Source of the DNA: Zygnema cylindricum
Lineage: Eukaryota > Streptophyta > Zygnematophyceae > Zygnematales > Zygnemataceae
Reading direction: 5' to 3'
Length of the DNA stretch: 64,000 nucleotides
NCBI GenBank assembly: GCA_037447655.1
Contig: JBBHKE010003003.1
Coordinates: forward strand, 124,001-188,000
Shown here: positions 47,440 through 58,451 of the stretch, piece by piece
Numbering within the stretch: the stretch's first letter is position 1
Layout: each line of letters opens with the position of its first letter
Notes under the pieces: model-generated
What the model was told of the DNA's origin: nothing
Databases searched by the model: none
Seen by the model: the letters and a program-made list of their open reading frames with translations, nothing else
Translations under genes and position numbers: made by a program

Positions 47440-49015
47440 GTAATTGAGAATTCTACAAAATGACTTAAGTGGTGACGATACCAGCAGACAAGGAAGTGAA
47501 GTGTGATGATTGGCTAGCCTTTTTTTTTGAACTCCTAAATCTTGCTTTTGGATGAAAAAAGCCAAGAGGGGAAGTGGATCATGTCTCACATCTCCATTTT
47601 GGCCTGAATATAGCCAATGGCTCTCAATACCACTAGTGCATGACAAAATTTGTTGCCTGTTTATTTATCAATCACACAGCTCTCTCATCCACCGACCTTA
47701 GTAACACAATACGATATACTCAGCGTGGCGTTTCACATATTTTTCCCCATTTGAGTTTTGCGACACAACCCCTTTTAGTCGGTTGGACATAATTTGAGGT
47801 GTTTCGTTAACCATTCTCGCAAATCAGGAAATGTCTTGATAGATTTCGCGATTCTCACACTCTACTTTTGGGTCGGGATATGGAAGAGTTTGGTTATAAT
47901 ATACTGCTCCATATTCATCATGCGTGCCTAAAAGGCATCCATTTATAATTCTATTATTTTTATACAACTGGACTTTCTCCACCTTTTTGTGGTTGCGTCA
48001 AATACAGTTGTCAAAGTGGCATAGCTGATTTGATTAAATGGGACCTTAACCTTGGTGGGGTCTTGTTCAAACGCCTCATCCCATTGAACAGCCACGCCAT
48101 ACTTTAAACAGAAGTATCATGCATTCAAATGCTTTATTACTCCATCTCTTAAGATCTCCATCGTGTTGGGAAAAAAGTTACTTTCCAAATCCGCTTGAAC
48201 TTGGTCAAGACGATACTTTTTTCTAACATTGTTCATGATTACGTCACATGCCTATTTGAAATCATTTATGGACATCCCTCTCGTGTTTTCTATAAAAATT
48301 TACTGTTTCCATCTTGTGAAAATTCTTTCGCCCCGCAATAATGGGCAACGCTTTATAATGATCTTGATGCTCTTGTTCCTCATGTGGTTGCTGATGTATG
48401 AACGGGCTATGTCCCAAGATATGGAGCATTAAGGCCAAAAATTGCGTTGTTTGGTGTAAGGGGGTTGGATGTTCAAGAGAAGGCTGCACCAAAGGTCCTC
48501 CGTACCGGTTGGAACCTTTCCTAGTGTACGAGGAATATCAATGTTTTCTCGCTGGCTGATACTCTTAGACATCCCTCGTTTGGAAAACTTGAACAGGTGG
48601 GCCCCAGAGAGGGAGGCAAATCTACAAAAGGTAGTGGAATGGCCACTCTCTAACATATAGCACAAAACGAATTGTTCTTGTATTATCCGCCCCACCTCCA
48701 AGCATATGAGGAACTAAATTAAGAGTGAGATGTTTCTTTCGATCGTATTATTGAGCAATTCGATCCTCTCCTTTTTAAAAATATATGTCTCTTACGAAAA
48801 CTTTCCCTTCACCCATGACCTTCAGGTTCGGGTGTACCCTCTAATCCAGACTCATAGAGGAAATTGTAGGAGTTTTCCCCCCTATGAACCTCTCCACCCA
48901 AGAACTCATAATCCCCCTCATTTTTTTCAATGTATCTTGACAAGCGTTAGTATCTCCAACTTTCTACGACGTAACGTAATAGATGTAACTCAATTTTTTC
49001 GTGCAAGGTTCGTGA
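47440..49015 (-). pseudogene. Decayed protein-coding gene of unknown family
   Basis: The minus strand reads as protein in successive frames with stops between. Pieces from high to low coordinates are RYIEKNEGDYEFLGGEVHRG (about 48900), MEVGRIIQEQFVLCYMLESG and FASLSGAHLFKFSKRG (48429-48701), then MSINDFK, ACDVIMNNVRKKYRLDQVQA, FFPNTMEILRDGVIKHLN, and QWDEAFEQDPTKVKVPFNQI (48280-47990). Composition is that of a real soluble protein, Trp and Tyr included. I do not recognise the family. Its setting suggests a transposon-borne gene, but no ends or catalytic motif are visible. Confidence 0.5.
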
Positions 49016-49084
49016 GACTTTAGTCCAACTATGTGACAGTAACACTAAGATTGTCAAGTGGGAGAGGTGCAATGCTCATCAATG

Positions 49085-49200
49085 TAAGCGTTAAAGCTTT
49101 ATCAATTTAAATGCAAAAATTAGGATTATTAGTACTAATTTAGTGCAACCAGACGTGGCATATTGTAGTCCACGTCCTTAAATGATGTTGTTAATTCTAT
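49085..49200. repeat. Remnant of a CACCGCG-subfamily MITE
   Basis: CTAATTTAGTG, AGACGTGGCA, GTCCACG and TTAATTCTATTT recur in the order seen inside the MITE at 9714-9912. The terminal repeats are not preserved. Confidence 0.5.
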
Positions 49201-49635
49201 TTCGTGATTTTTGAACAAAAATAGTCAACCATTTGTTGCAGTTTCCGTTTCCCGACGATTTGTTCTATAACCAAAACGTGAACCTCCTCCGGATCGAAAA
49301 CCACAAAAGAGGAAGAAATCAATTTTAGGGTTTCGACAATGGGAGTTTGCACCCTCGTCACGAATACCATAGGGGGCATGAAGCCTTCAAGACTAGAGCC
49401 CTTGAGGGTGGGATCTCCCAGACACTCAAGTGATTAAAACACTCCTCTCCCTTCTTTACAGGCTCCTTCTTTAAAATCATTGGAGAAATCTCCACATCGG
49501 TTTCTTGCATTGGTAAAGGAAGATCAAGATCGTCACGTAGTTATTGATGACCTTGTTGTGAAGCCTCCCAGACTTGAATCTTTCCTTTAGTAACCTTGAA
49601 CAAAACGCCTAATTTCAATTCTCCCAGTGTTCGTG
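49200..49635. other. Intergenic, no gene seen
   Basis: A 60-codon open frame on the minus strand (49379-49197) has no recognisable motif. Nothing else is seen. Confidence 0.35.
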
Positions 49636-49855
49636 AAGGGAGAGGGGCGGAAAAAGAAGAGGTAGAGGAAAAGAGGGAAGAGGATGAGGAAGAGAAAGAG
49701 GATGAGGATGAGAGGAAGAGGGGAAGAGGAAGACAAAAAGAGGAAAGTGGAAGAGGAAAGGAGGGAGAGAGGAAGAGGAAGAGAGATAGAGAGGACGAGA
49801 GGAAGAGAGAGAGAAGAAGAGGAAATGAGGTAGAGGGAGAGAGGAAGTAAGGATT
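49636..49855. repeat. Purine (GA) tract
   Basis: About 220 bp almost wholly purine on the plus strand, built from GAGGAAGAG, GGAAGAGGA and AGAGAGAG variants. The acidic and basic open frames across it are repeat artefacts. Confidence 0.85.
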
Positions 49856-50045
49856 CCCTTCACAGGTCCAAGGATTCCCTGTTCTCTAATAAGAAGGGAC
49901 TGCTCCATGTGTCTCTCTCCCAAGATTGAGTGTTTGTCCCTCAGTCCTGAGTTGTTGTCTCTAATAGAATGAGGGAAAGTTTGTGGTTTTTTTAAGGTTT
50001 GAAAAAAGAAAAAAAAAATGAAAAATCCATCATATGTATAAAACC

Positions 50046-50047
<2 letters not shown>

Positions 50048-50126
<79 letters not shown>
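50048..50126. repeat. TA dinucleotide microsatellite
   Basis: About 39 perfect TA units. Flanks include short AGGGTTTT and AAACCC words. Confidence 0.95.
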
Positions 50127-50130
<4 letters not shown>

Positions 50131-52130
50131 TTTTATATATATGATGTATATATAGGGTTTTGTGAGGTTTACACATATTTTAAAAACCCTAAAAGGTTTT
50201 TAGAGTTTTATTTTTCACTTTTTTTTTGTGGTTTTTTTTGCTCTTTTTTTTTTTTTTTTCCTCCCCTATAGTACTTGGAAAAAATACCCCGCATCTTACA
50301 ACCGGGGCCTCTGTAGAAGGAACCACATAACTTGTTGGTATCCAGAGAAAAACAAAACAATAATTATAATAAAGTTTAAAATAAAATAAAGATTCGCTGG
50401 CTCATCGCTTCCCTAAAAATCATGATATAATGTTTTTTGAATTAAACATACAAATTCTCATAATATTTAGTGTTATGACTTTAATTGTGTATCACTTGAA
50501 TGTTTTATTAAAAATTACAATTTATAAAATATAATTTTGATAATGGCGAATTTTTTTAGGGTCACAAAAAAGTAAAGATTCACATAAAAGAAAACCATTG
50601 TAAAACTCGTTTTTAACTTGTTTTTAACTCGTTTTTTATGCTCATTTTTTTGCAAACATGGGTATTCATACTTATTGGCGATCGAAAAAAAACAAACAAA
50701 AAAAAGCACAAAAACCAGCATCGCTAAAAAAGAATACGAGAAAATTGTACAATTTACTCTATCTTTTTACATTACAAAAAATAATTATGACACAAGCATC
50801 TTTAAGTTCACGTATTACATATTAGCTAAAGAAAAAGCGCGCACATTTCGTTATTACTTTTTTCCTTACTAAAAATTATAATTATAATGTATCATTTTCT
50901 TGTGTCGTTCCAGTCAAGCTCAATTTACTTTCTGTGAATGTCTTTACCCGGGGGGGTGTTTTTATTATTTTATGCATTTTATTTTAAAGCTGGAAGGATT
51001 TAACTCTAGAAGAGAAAAAGGTAAAAGAAAAAAAGAAAGAAAAAAGAAGAAAAAATAAAAGAAAAAAAAGACAAGAAAAAAAAAAAAGGAGAAAAGAAAA
51101 AGGATGAAAAAAAAAGAGGAAAAGTAGAAAAAAGAAAAAGGAAAAAAAATTTGAAAAAAGAAAGAAAAAAAAAAAAAAAAAAAAAAAAGGAGAAAAGAAA
51201 AAAGAAAAATGATGAAAAATAAGAGAAAAGAGAAAAAGTAGAAAAAAAGAAAAAGAAAAAAATAATGATTAATATTCTGTTTAAAATTGTTTATTTTACT
51301 TATTTATAAAATTGTTTATTTTTTTATGTATTATTTTATTTAATTTACTTATTTATTAAATTTATTAATTTATTTTACCATGGCTTGAAGTAAATTGATG
51401 TAAACTCTTTGACTTTTCAATGAAGCATCTCCTTTTGGTTTTCCTGCTTTACTTGTACTTTCTGTCCTCTTTGTACTTTTAGTACCTGAATATTTGTTGA
51501 GATGCTGTACTTCTCCCATTTAAGGGTTTTTTGGAGTTTTTTAAGGTTTTTCAGAGGTTTTCGGGTTTAGGGTTTTTGGGGGAAGAAGGGGTATGGGAAG
51601 AGGAAGAGGGAGAGGGAGAGGGAGAGGGGGAGGGAGAGGTTTTATATTTCCTTCACTTGTATTATATATTTTTTATTTTCGTTTTCTAGAATTGTCCTTT
51701 TTTTTCGCTTTTGCAAGATTTTTTGGTGGATAAAACCACTTGTTTTTGTTTCAATACCCATAAACCCTTTTTCAATCCAAAACAAAAAAAATAACAAAAT
51801 ATACTAAAATCATATAAATATAAATAATAATAAAACATAATACAACCTTTTAGAAATACAAAAAACCAGTTGGAGAAATATAGCAGAAACTTATCATAAT
51901 TATAAAAAAGAACTTGAGTTAATTTCTTTAATTACCTGACCAAAATATTTTTATTATTTTTTATCAAACCAATCCGGTACTTTTTAACAAATTATCAATG
52001 GTGTAATTAACAATGAGAAATAAAAATAAACAAAAACAGATAGGAAAAATGCTACAGGATGTTTACTAAAATCAGAATCTTGACACAAAAAAGACAAAAA
52101 AAAAACAAGGATGTGACATCACGTCAGATA
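50127..52130. other. Low-complexity AT-rich and A/G-rich DNA
   Basis: Contains T runs near 50190-50260, a long AAAAGAAAAAG purine tract at 51010-51265, AGGGTTTTT words at about 51520-51570, and GGGAGA repeats at 51598-51640. No gene is visible. Confidence 0.7.
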
Positions 52131-52142
52131 ATATCACAAATG

Positions 52143-52560
52143 GTTTCTAATAAAAAATAAAAAACATATAAAAAAAGTACAAAACATATATAAAAAGTAA
52201 AAAGCATAAATAAAAAGTAAAAAACATATATAAAAAGTAAAAAGCATATATAAAAAGTAAAAACATATATAAAAAATAAAAAACATATATAAAAAGCAAA
52301 AGCATATAAAAAAAGTAAAAAGCATAGATAAAAAGGAAAAAAATATATATAAAAAAATAAAATACATTTAAAAAAATAAAAAACATATATAAAAAGTAAA
52401 AAACATATATAAATAGTAAAAAGCATACATAAAAAGTAAAAAGCATAGATAAAAAGTAAAAAACATATATAAAAAATAAAATACATATATGAAAAATAAA
52501 AAGCATATATAAAAAAAGTAAAAGGCATATATAAAAAGTATAAAACATATATTTAAAAAA
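52143..52560. repeat. Tandem array of a 20-bp unit
   Basis: About twenty copies of ACATATATAAAAAGTAAAA with small changes (GCATA for ACATA; AATAA for AGTAA). The unit gives long hydrophobic Phe/Tyr-rich open frames on the minus strand, which are repeat artefacts. Confidence 0.9.
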
Positions 52561-52969
52561 CAAAATATATATATATATATATATAAATATTGAAATTATA
52601 TCAAAATCAAGCAAAACTCCAAAACAGAACTCCATAAAATTTCAAAATTTAAATCTTTGTTTTTAGAAAGACCACAAACATCCATTAAAAATTTATCTGA
52701 GTTATCTATTTAAAAAAAAAAAAAAGTGAATAGGAAACAAATTTTGACTTACGTGAAAAACTGTATTCTTGTATTGAAAAAAATATTTTTTTTAGGAGTC
52801 TTCAAAAAAATTTAAACGTGACTTCAAATCGAAAAAAAAAAAAAAAAAACTAAACATTGTAACAATAATGGTAATAATACCAAACATTATAATTCCGTCC
52901 AAAATATAATAATATGAAAACAAATATACTAATTGGAACAATAACAATAAAAAGACACAAAATAGGTGA

Positions 52970-53330
52970 AAATGACGCACTTAAAAACAGAATACATGTC
53001 TAAATCGTATCAGAGGATAATAATAATAATAACAACAACAATAAAAGAGAATTAATCATAATAATAACAATAACAATAAAAGAGAATTAATAACTGAGAA
53101 TAATAGTTGAAGTAAAAATAATAGTAACTGTGATGGCAATAGCAACAACAAGAGAGAGAAAATAAAAATCAGAATAAGATCAAGAATACGAATAACAGTT
53201 GTCACTGTGACTGTGACAGGGTAAGGAAGAGGAATAAAAACAGGAACAACAACAGGTAGGGGAAGAGAAAAAGAAGAGGAATAAGAACAGAAACAGTCAC
53301 AGTCACAGTCATGGGTCATGTGTTAGTCAC
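52970..53330. repeat. AAT/AAC-rich degenerate simple sequence
   Basis: Runs of AATAATAACAACAACAATAA and AACAGGAACAAC, with a GTGACTGTGACAG / CAGTCACAGTCACAG inverted pair (about 53200 and 53295). No coding motif. Confidence 0.7.
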
Positions 53331-53333
53331 TGA

Positions 53334-53385
53334 GCCCCTCCCCCTCCCCCTCCCCCTCCCCCTCCTCCTCCCCCTCCCCCTCCCT
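53334..53385. repeat. CCCCCT hexamer repeat
   Basis: About eight CCCCCT or CTCCTC units in a row on the plus strand, at a sharp shift from AT-rich to C-rich DNA. Confidence 0.9.
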
Positions 53386-53464
53386 GTTACGGCTCTTCAC
53401 TGACTCATTCCAATTCCTCTTTCGATCCCCGCCCGAGTCAGTGACAGGCACAAGAATGGGCGCG

Positions 53465-54530
53465 AGGATAGAAAAGAGGAAGAGGAAAGGAGGCGTGATA
53501 ATGACAAGAACAATTATTATTACAGTAATAATAATTATTATTACAGTAATAATAATTATTATTACTGTAATAATACTTATTAATTATTATTACTGTAATA
53601 ATAATTATTATTACTGTAATAATAACAACCGTAGGACAGGAAGAGGAAGAGGAAAGGAGGCGTGATAATGACAAGAACAATTATTATTACAGTAATAATA
53701 ATTATTATTACATTTACTGTAATAATAATTATTATTACTGTAATAATACTTATTAATTATTATTACTGTAATAATAATTATTATTACAGTAATAATAATT
53801 AATAAGTATTATTACAGTAATAATAATTATTATTACTGTAAAAATAATTATTATTACTGTAATAATAACAACCGTAGGACAGGAAGAGGAAGAGGAAAGG
53901 AGGCGTGATAATGACAAGAACAATTATTATTACAGTAATAATAATTATTATTACAGTAATAATAATTATTATTACTGTAATAATACTTATTAATTATTAT
54001 TACTGTAATAATAATTATTATTACTGTGTAATAATACTTATTAATTATTATTACTGTAATAATAATTATTATTACAGTAATAATAATTATTATTACAGTA
54101 ATAATAATTAATAAGTATTATTACAGTAATAATAATTATTATTACTGTAATAATAATTATTATTACTGTAATAATAATTATTATTACTGTAAAAATAATT
54201 ATTATTACTGTAATAATAACAACCGTAGGACAGGAAGAGGAAGAGGAAAGGAGGCGTGATAATGACAAGAACAATTATTATTACAGTAATAATAATTATT
54301 ATTACATTTACTGTAATAATAATAATTATTACTGCAATAATAATAATTATTACAGTAATAATAACTATTATTACAGTAACAATAATTATTATTACAGTAA
54401 TAATAATTATTATTACAGTAATAAAGTAATAATATTTATTACTGTAATAATAATTAATATTACTGTAATAATAATTATTGTTACTGTAATAATAACAACC
54501 GTAGGACAGGAAGAGGAAGAGGAAAGGAGG
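53465..54530. repeat. Composite palindromic satellite, five units
   Basis: A header (GGAAGAGGAAAGGAGGCGTG, then ATAATGACAAGAACAA) recurs at about 53475, 53645, 53887, 54238 and, altered, 54514. Each header is followed by inverted arrays of ATTATTATTACAGTAATAAT. Each of the first four units ends CTGTAATAATAACAACCGTAGGACAGGAA before the next header, with minor changes. Unit lengths vary from about 170 to 350 bp through the number of inner arrays. Confidence 0.85.
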
Positions 54531-54849
54531 AGTAATGATGGTTATTAGGAACATTAATACTCATAATGAATAATATTAACAGGAAAAATTATTATTACAG
54601 TAATAATAACAGCAACAATGACAATAACAATAACAACTGTAGTATAAGATAAAAAAGAGGAAAGAAAAGGGAAGGACATTACAGTAAGGAAGGTTTTTTA
54701 GGGTTTTCTTTAAGGGTTTTGTAGGGTTTATTAGGGTTTTTTTAGGGTTATTTAGTACAAGACGAGGAAGGAAAGAGGAAAGGGAGAGGAACAAGAACAG
54801 TAAATAATAATCCTATCAATAGTGACAACTGTAACAACAATAATAGCAC

Positions 54850-54857
<8 letters not shown>

Positions 54858-54893
<36 letters not shown>
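54858..54893. repeat. ATA trinucleotide microsatellite
   Basis: About twelve ATA units on the plus strand. Confidence 0.9.
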
Positions 54894-54896
<3 letters not shown>

Positions 54897-55180
54897 GTAT
54901 TTTTACAAACATTTTTTTACAACAAAAATAACAAAAAAATAAAAATTCAGAACAGAAAAGAACAATAAAAACAAGTTATTACAAATACAATGGTCATAAT
55001 GACAACCATGATAGCAAAAAACAAAATATATTTAGAATTAGGTCACAATAACATTTACAATCCGCACATCTCGAGTAGAGCGAATATTCTCTCAATACGC
55101 AACCGAATTCGGTTTACAGATTCGTCAGTACGATGGCAAGGTTCGGTCTTACGTATAAAAAATTAGCTTTTTCACAGTAA
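54894..55180. other. Intergenic, no gene seen
   Basis: AT-rich DNA between the simple repeats and the MITE cluster. No feature recognised. Confidence 0.35.
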
Positions 55181-55183
55181 CTA

Positions 55184-55726
55184 CACCGCGCATCGTTATT
55201 AGTGTCAAGGTTTAAATAGTGTTGAAGAAAATTTACCGTAATTGATGCTAATTAAGAATTTGAAATTTTTTTTAAAAAAAAGGTGTATTCTAATTTCGGC
55301 GTTAATGCTAATTTGGAACAGCAAAAATGGAAAAAAATTATGTACGATTATATACATTATTATATGTATCCGTACAAAATATAAAAAAATCGTACACCTT
55401 AGTGAATTTTAAATATCCGTACATGTCAGACTAATTTACGTGTCAGACCAATCCCGTTTTTTTAGCGCACGTTCCCATGCGTGCGCGTCTGATTCAATTC
55501 ATTTTTTGTAAGAATTTCACTTGAAAAGGTACATTTATGCACGGTCTGACATCGCCCGTACACCACACTATTTAGATATTCTTGTACTTTCGTTCTTTAC
55601 CCTATTTTGTACGGTACCTTGATTAACGTCAAAGAAAAATTAAAATCATGTATCATATTTGGGGAAAAAAATCAAAATTTTAAGAACCCAAATTAGAGTT
55701 GTTGACACTAATAACGATGCGCGGTG
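55184..55726. mobile_element. MITE of the CACCGCG subfamily, 543 bp
   Basis: Ends CACCGCGCATCGTTATTAGT and its inverse, flanked by TA. The inverted match continues a few bases beyond the TA (CAGTAACTA / TAGTTACTG). There is no coding capacity. It directly abuts the next MITE. Confidence 0.8.
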
Positions 55727-55735
55727 TAGTTACTG

Positions 55736-56909
55736 CACCGTGTGTCGCTATAAGGGTTAGGGTACGTCCCCATGTAAGCGATACTTTGAAAAAGCACTTT
55801 GGACTGTAGTGAAGTGTTCCGTACTACTTTGAAAAGCGTCCATATGTGCGAAAATGAAATCGGAACTTTAAAATGTGACGGTTGTAGACGTAGGTACAGC
55901 TTTGTGACGATTGAAGACGACTACGAAATTGGTGACGCCAATAAAAACAGCGACAGTTGTAGACGTCTAGATTTTTGTAATTTTGTGACATGGCAGATGT
56001 TTAGGGTTTTGTAACATTGTGACGCCATGCTCACTTGTGACATCACATATTCAAGAACTTTCGGCCATGGATACCCGATTTCGTTTTCTCTACTTTTTTC
56101 GCTCTACTTGCCATAAAAATATACATAAAGGTAGTCAAAAGAATTATTTTTCAAATATCTTTCATTTCATACTAGTTTTGTCGTGCCTCATTCTTAGAAG
56201 TGTGAGATAAAAGTGAAAGTGTGAGAGGGAGAGGGGAGAGGCGACGACGATGCAAAATTCTACCGAGGACCCATGAATAAAATTGGAGGTCCGAGACCCC
56301 TGCAGATTTTTTTCCGTACATCCTCGTCTTTTCCGTACATGCACGTGACGGGCAGTGAGAAAAATAGCGAGTACTCTCCCTCGTCCTCAAATTTTTCCAC
56401 TCGTGTGGCGCGTGCGTGGGTCATTTTTCATTCGTTGTTCGGGCAGTACTTTCCCTGAAATCGGGTCGCGAGGTGATTTTTGATGAAGTTCTTTGACGGG
56501 CTGGATTCTCTTGCCCAGGGGTTGAAAAAAGGAAAATGCCAATATGCGTTCACATGACGACAAACATGAAGTACATTCAAAGTATCGACTTCAAGTTTGC
56601 TGTACTTTTAAAGAATTGATTGTTTTGTACGGCTAAGGTTTTTCTCGTACGGAATTACGTTTTGGGTAAAAACAGCAGATTAAAGTTGATACTTTAATAC
56701 ATGGTGACGTACCCTTAATGTTTTTTTCGCCACTTAAAACACATTTCTCCGTACACACTTGTTTGATTATCAATTTGAGACCGTCAGTTAGAAGCTGATA
56801 ATCTTATCTTTCAATCGCACCCGTCAGATCTAAAAATCGACAGGTGTGTACGGAGAAAAGATGTTTGAAGAGACGAAAAAAACTTTAACGCTAATAGCGA
56901 TTCACGGTG
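55736..56909. mobile_element. MITE of the 217-bp family, split by Harbinger-like element 2
   Basis: The left end CACCGTGTGTCGCTATAAGG and right end ATAGCGATTCACGGTG are the family termini. Removing 55760-56714 and one TTA leaves 216 bp, close to the 217-bp copies. The flank is TG on the left (TA expected) and TA on the right. Confidence 0.8.
55760..56714. mobile_element. PIF/Harbinger-like non-autonomous element 2, 955 bp
   Basis: Ends GGGTACGTCCCCATGTA and TACATGGTGACGTACCC, flanked by TTA at 55757-55759 and 56715-56717. The interior matches element 1 (30842-31832) in reverse orientation. No transposase frame is visible. Insertion is at base 22 of the host MITE. Confidence 0.82.
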
Positions 56910-56978
56910 TACAGTACAGACTAGGTTTGTTACAAGTTTCGCCCAGGCTTTTAGGGTTTATTAGGGTTCAGTAAAGTA

Positions 56979-57195
56979 CACCGTGTATCGCTTTTAGTGT
57001 TAATCTATTTTTCGCCACTTAAAACAGATTTTCTCCTTACACAATTGTCGGATTGTGGATCGGACGGTTGCGACTGAGAGGTAAGATTTTCAGCTTCCTA
57101 TTGGCGGTCTCCATGTGAAAATCGGACAAATGTGTACGGATAAAATATTTTTTAAGTGGCAAAAAAACATTTAACACTAATAGTGATACACGGTG
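56979..57195. mobile_element. MITE, CACCG family, 217 bp
   Basis: Intact copy with TA on both sides, CACCGTGTATCGCTTTTAGT at the left and its inverse at the right. The length is identical to the copy at 8174. Confidence 0.87.
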
Positions 57196-57436
57196 TAATT
57201 TGTACTCAACGGTGCTTTATTTGTACCAATGTGTACTTCAAACGTGCATCTTTTGACAAAATGACGTGACTGTGCGCAACCAAATCAGTCACTGTCATGA
57301 TCAATTCCCAAAAGTATATTCTGTTCTAAGCACTCGTATTAGTACCGTTCGATCAAAGTAGATCGAACGATTCGACTGTGATACTGATATCTTGCAACGG
57401 TACGGTAGAATACAGCTTACATGTACATGTACAGTA

Positions 57437-58449
57437 CACCGTGTATCGCTATTAGGGTTAATAATTTTTCAGCCACTTCAAAGTTCAAACATCATTTCTC
57501 CGTACACTATTGTCCGATTTTCAATTTGAGGCCGCCAATCGGAAGCTGAGAATCTTACCTTTCAATCGCAGTCGTCAGATCCACAATCCGACAAGTGTGC
57601 ACGGATAAAAGACGGTTTAATTGGCAAAAAAAAACATTAAGGCTGCGGCCCCATGTGGCTAAGTTCGGGTTTTTTTCAGTCGTTTTCCTTTATAACTTAG
57701 CGTCGTACTGCCTAAGTTGCGACCATACGAAGAAATTGCAAATTTGTAGAGTACAATTTGTGTCATTCTTGAACTTAGGATGTACGAAAATTTGTCGTGT
57801 TGCGTTTTTTCGACCCACTGTCACGTCATTTTCAAACTTATCATAAAACACATCGGCAATATGTTTTAAGCTAAGCAAATCCGTCTACACCAATCTAAAA
57901 TATATTCCCACGTGTGAAAAGATGTTTGAAGTTTTTGACGACGAAAAAAAGTACAGGGTTTGTTTGTTTTTGTCGGCTTGCATGTTGTACGGTTCTTTTT
58001 TTGCAGGGGTCTCGACGCTGCAGTGTCATTTCCCGCAAAGTTGAAAAGTCTGCGAACTTGAAAAATTTGCGAAGTAATGGCGGCCGGACGGGAGAGGTTT
58101 ACGCAAAGGCATTTTGCACAGCCACGGGTGCAAGGCTCTACGTCAACGATGTCACGCAAAGACATGCGACATACCAAATCCGCAAATCGTTTCAAAAATT
58201 ACGATGTGTCTTGCGACGCTTCAAAAAGTTTAAAAAAATTATGGTGCGTCATCACAAATTGTACACGGTGACAGCCGTCACGAGCGTTGTTGACGTATAC
58301 AATTGTCACAAACTTAAGTAATAATTTCGAATGAACACATAGAGACACTTGAAATCCGGGTCCGCCGGATCCGCGCTAAAATACAAAGTAAGTATGCTAA
58401 GTTACAACTACATGGGGCCGCAGCCTAAGGCTTATAGCGATTCACGGCG
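57437..58449. mobile_element. MITE of the 217-bp family, split by Harbinger-like element 3
   Basis: Left end CACCGTGTATCGCTATTAGG, right end ATAGCGATTCACGGCG, TA on both sides. Without the insert (785 bp plus one TAA) it is 225 bp. Confidence 0.82.
57641..58425. mobile_element. PIF/Harbinger-like non-autonomous element 3, 785 bp
   Basis: Inverted ends GGCTGCGGCCCCATGT and ACATGGGGCCGCAGCC, flanked by TAA at 57638-57640 and 58426-58428. The interior has open frames on both strands (for example 57914-58321) but no transposase motif. TWA duplication and TIR shape point to PIF/Harbinger. The ends differ from elements 1 and 2 except for the shared CCCCATGT. Confidence 0.8.
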
Positions 58450-58451
58450 TA

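Noticed and set aside
49596-49923. Highly charged (Glu/Arg/Lys) or Ser/Leu/Pro-rich open frames
   Set aside because: Both are readings of the GA tract.
52124-52635. Long Phe/Tyr-rich open frames resembling membrane proteins
   Set aside because: They arise from the 20-bp tandem unit in all phases; there is no start context or non-repeat part.
53465-54530. Regular repeats considered as a CRISPR array
   Set aside because: The spacers are not unique, the units are palindromic microsatellite, and the context is eukaryotic.
53441-54554. Ile/Tyr/Asn-rich open frames on both strands
   Set aside because: Translations of the palindromic ATTACAGTAATAAT arrays.
57914-58321. 135-codon open frame within Harbinger-like element 3
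   Set aside because: It overlaps open frames on both strands and has no transposase or Myb motif; likely chance in a GC-richer insert.
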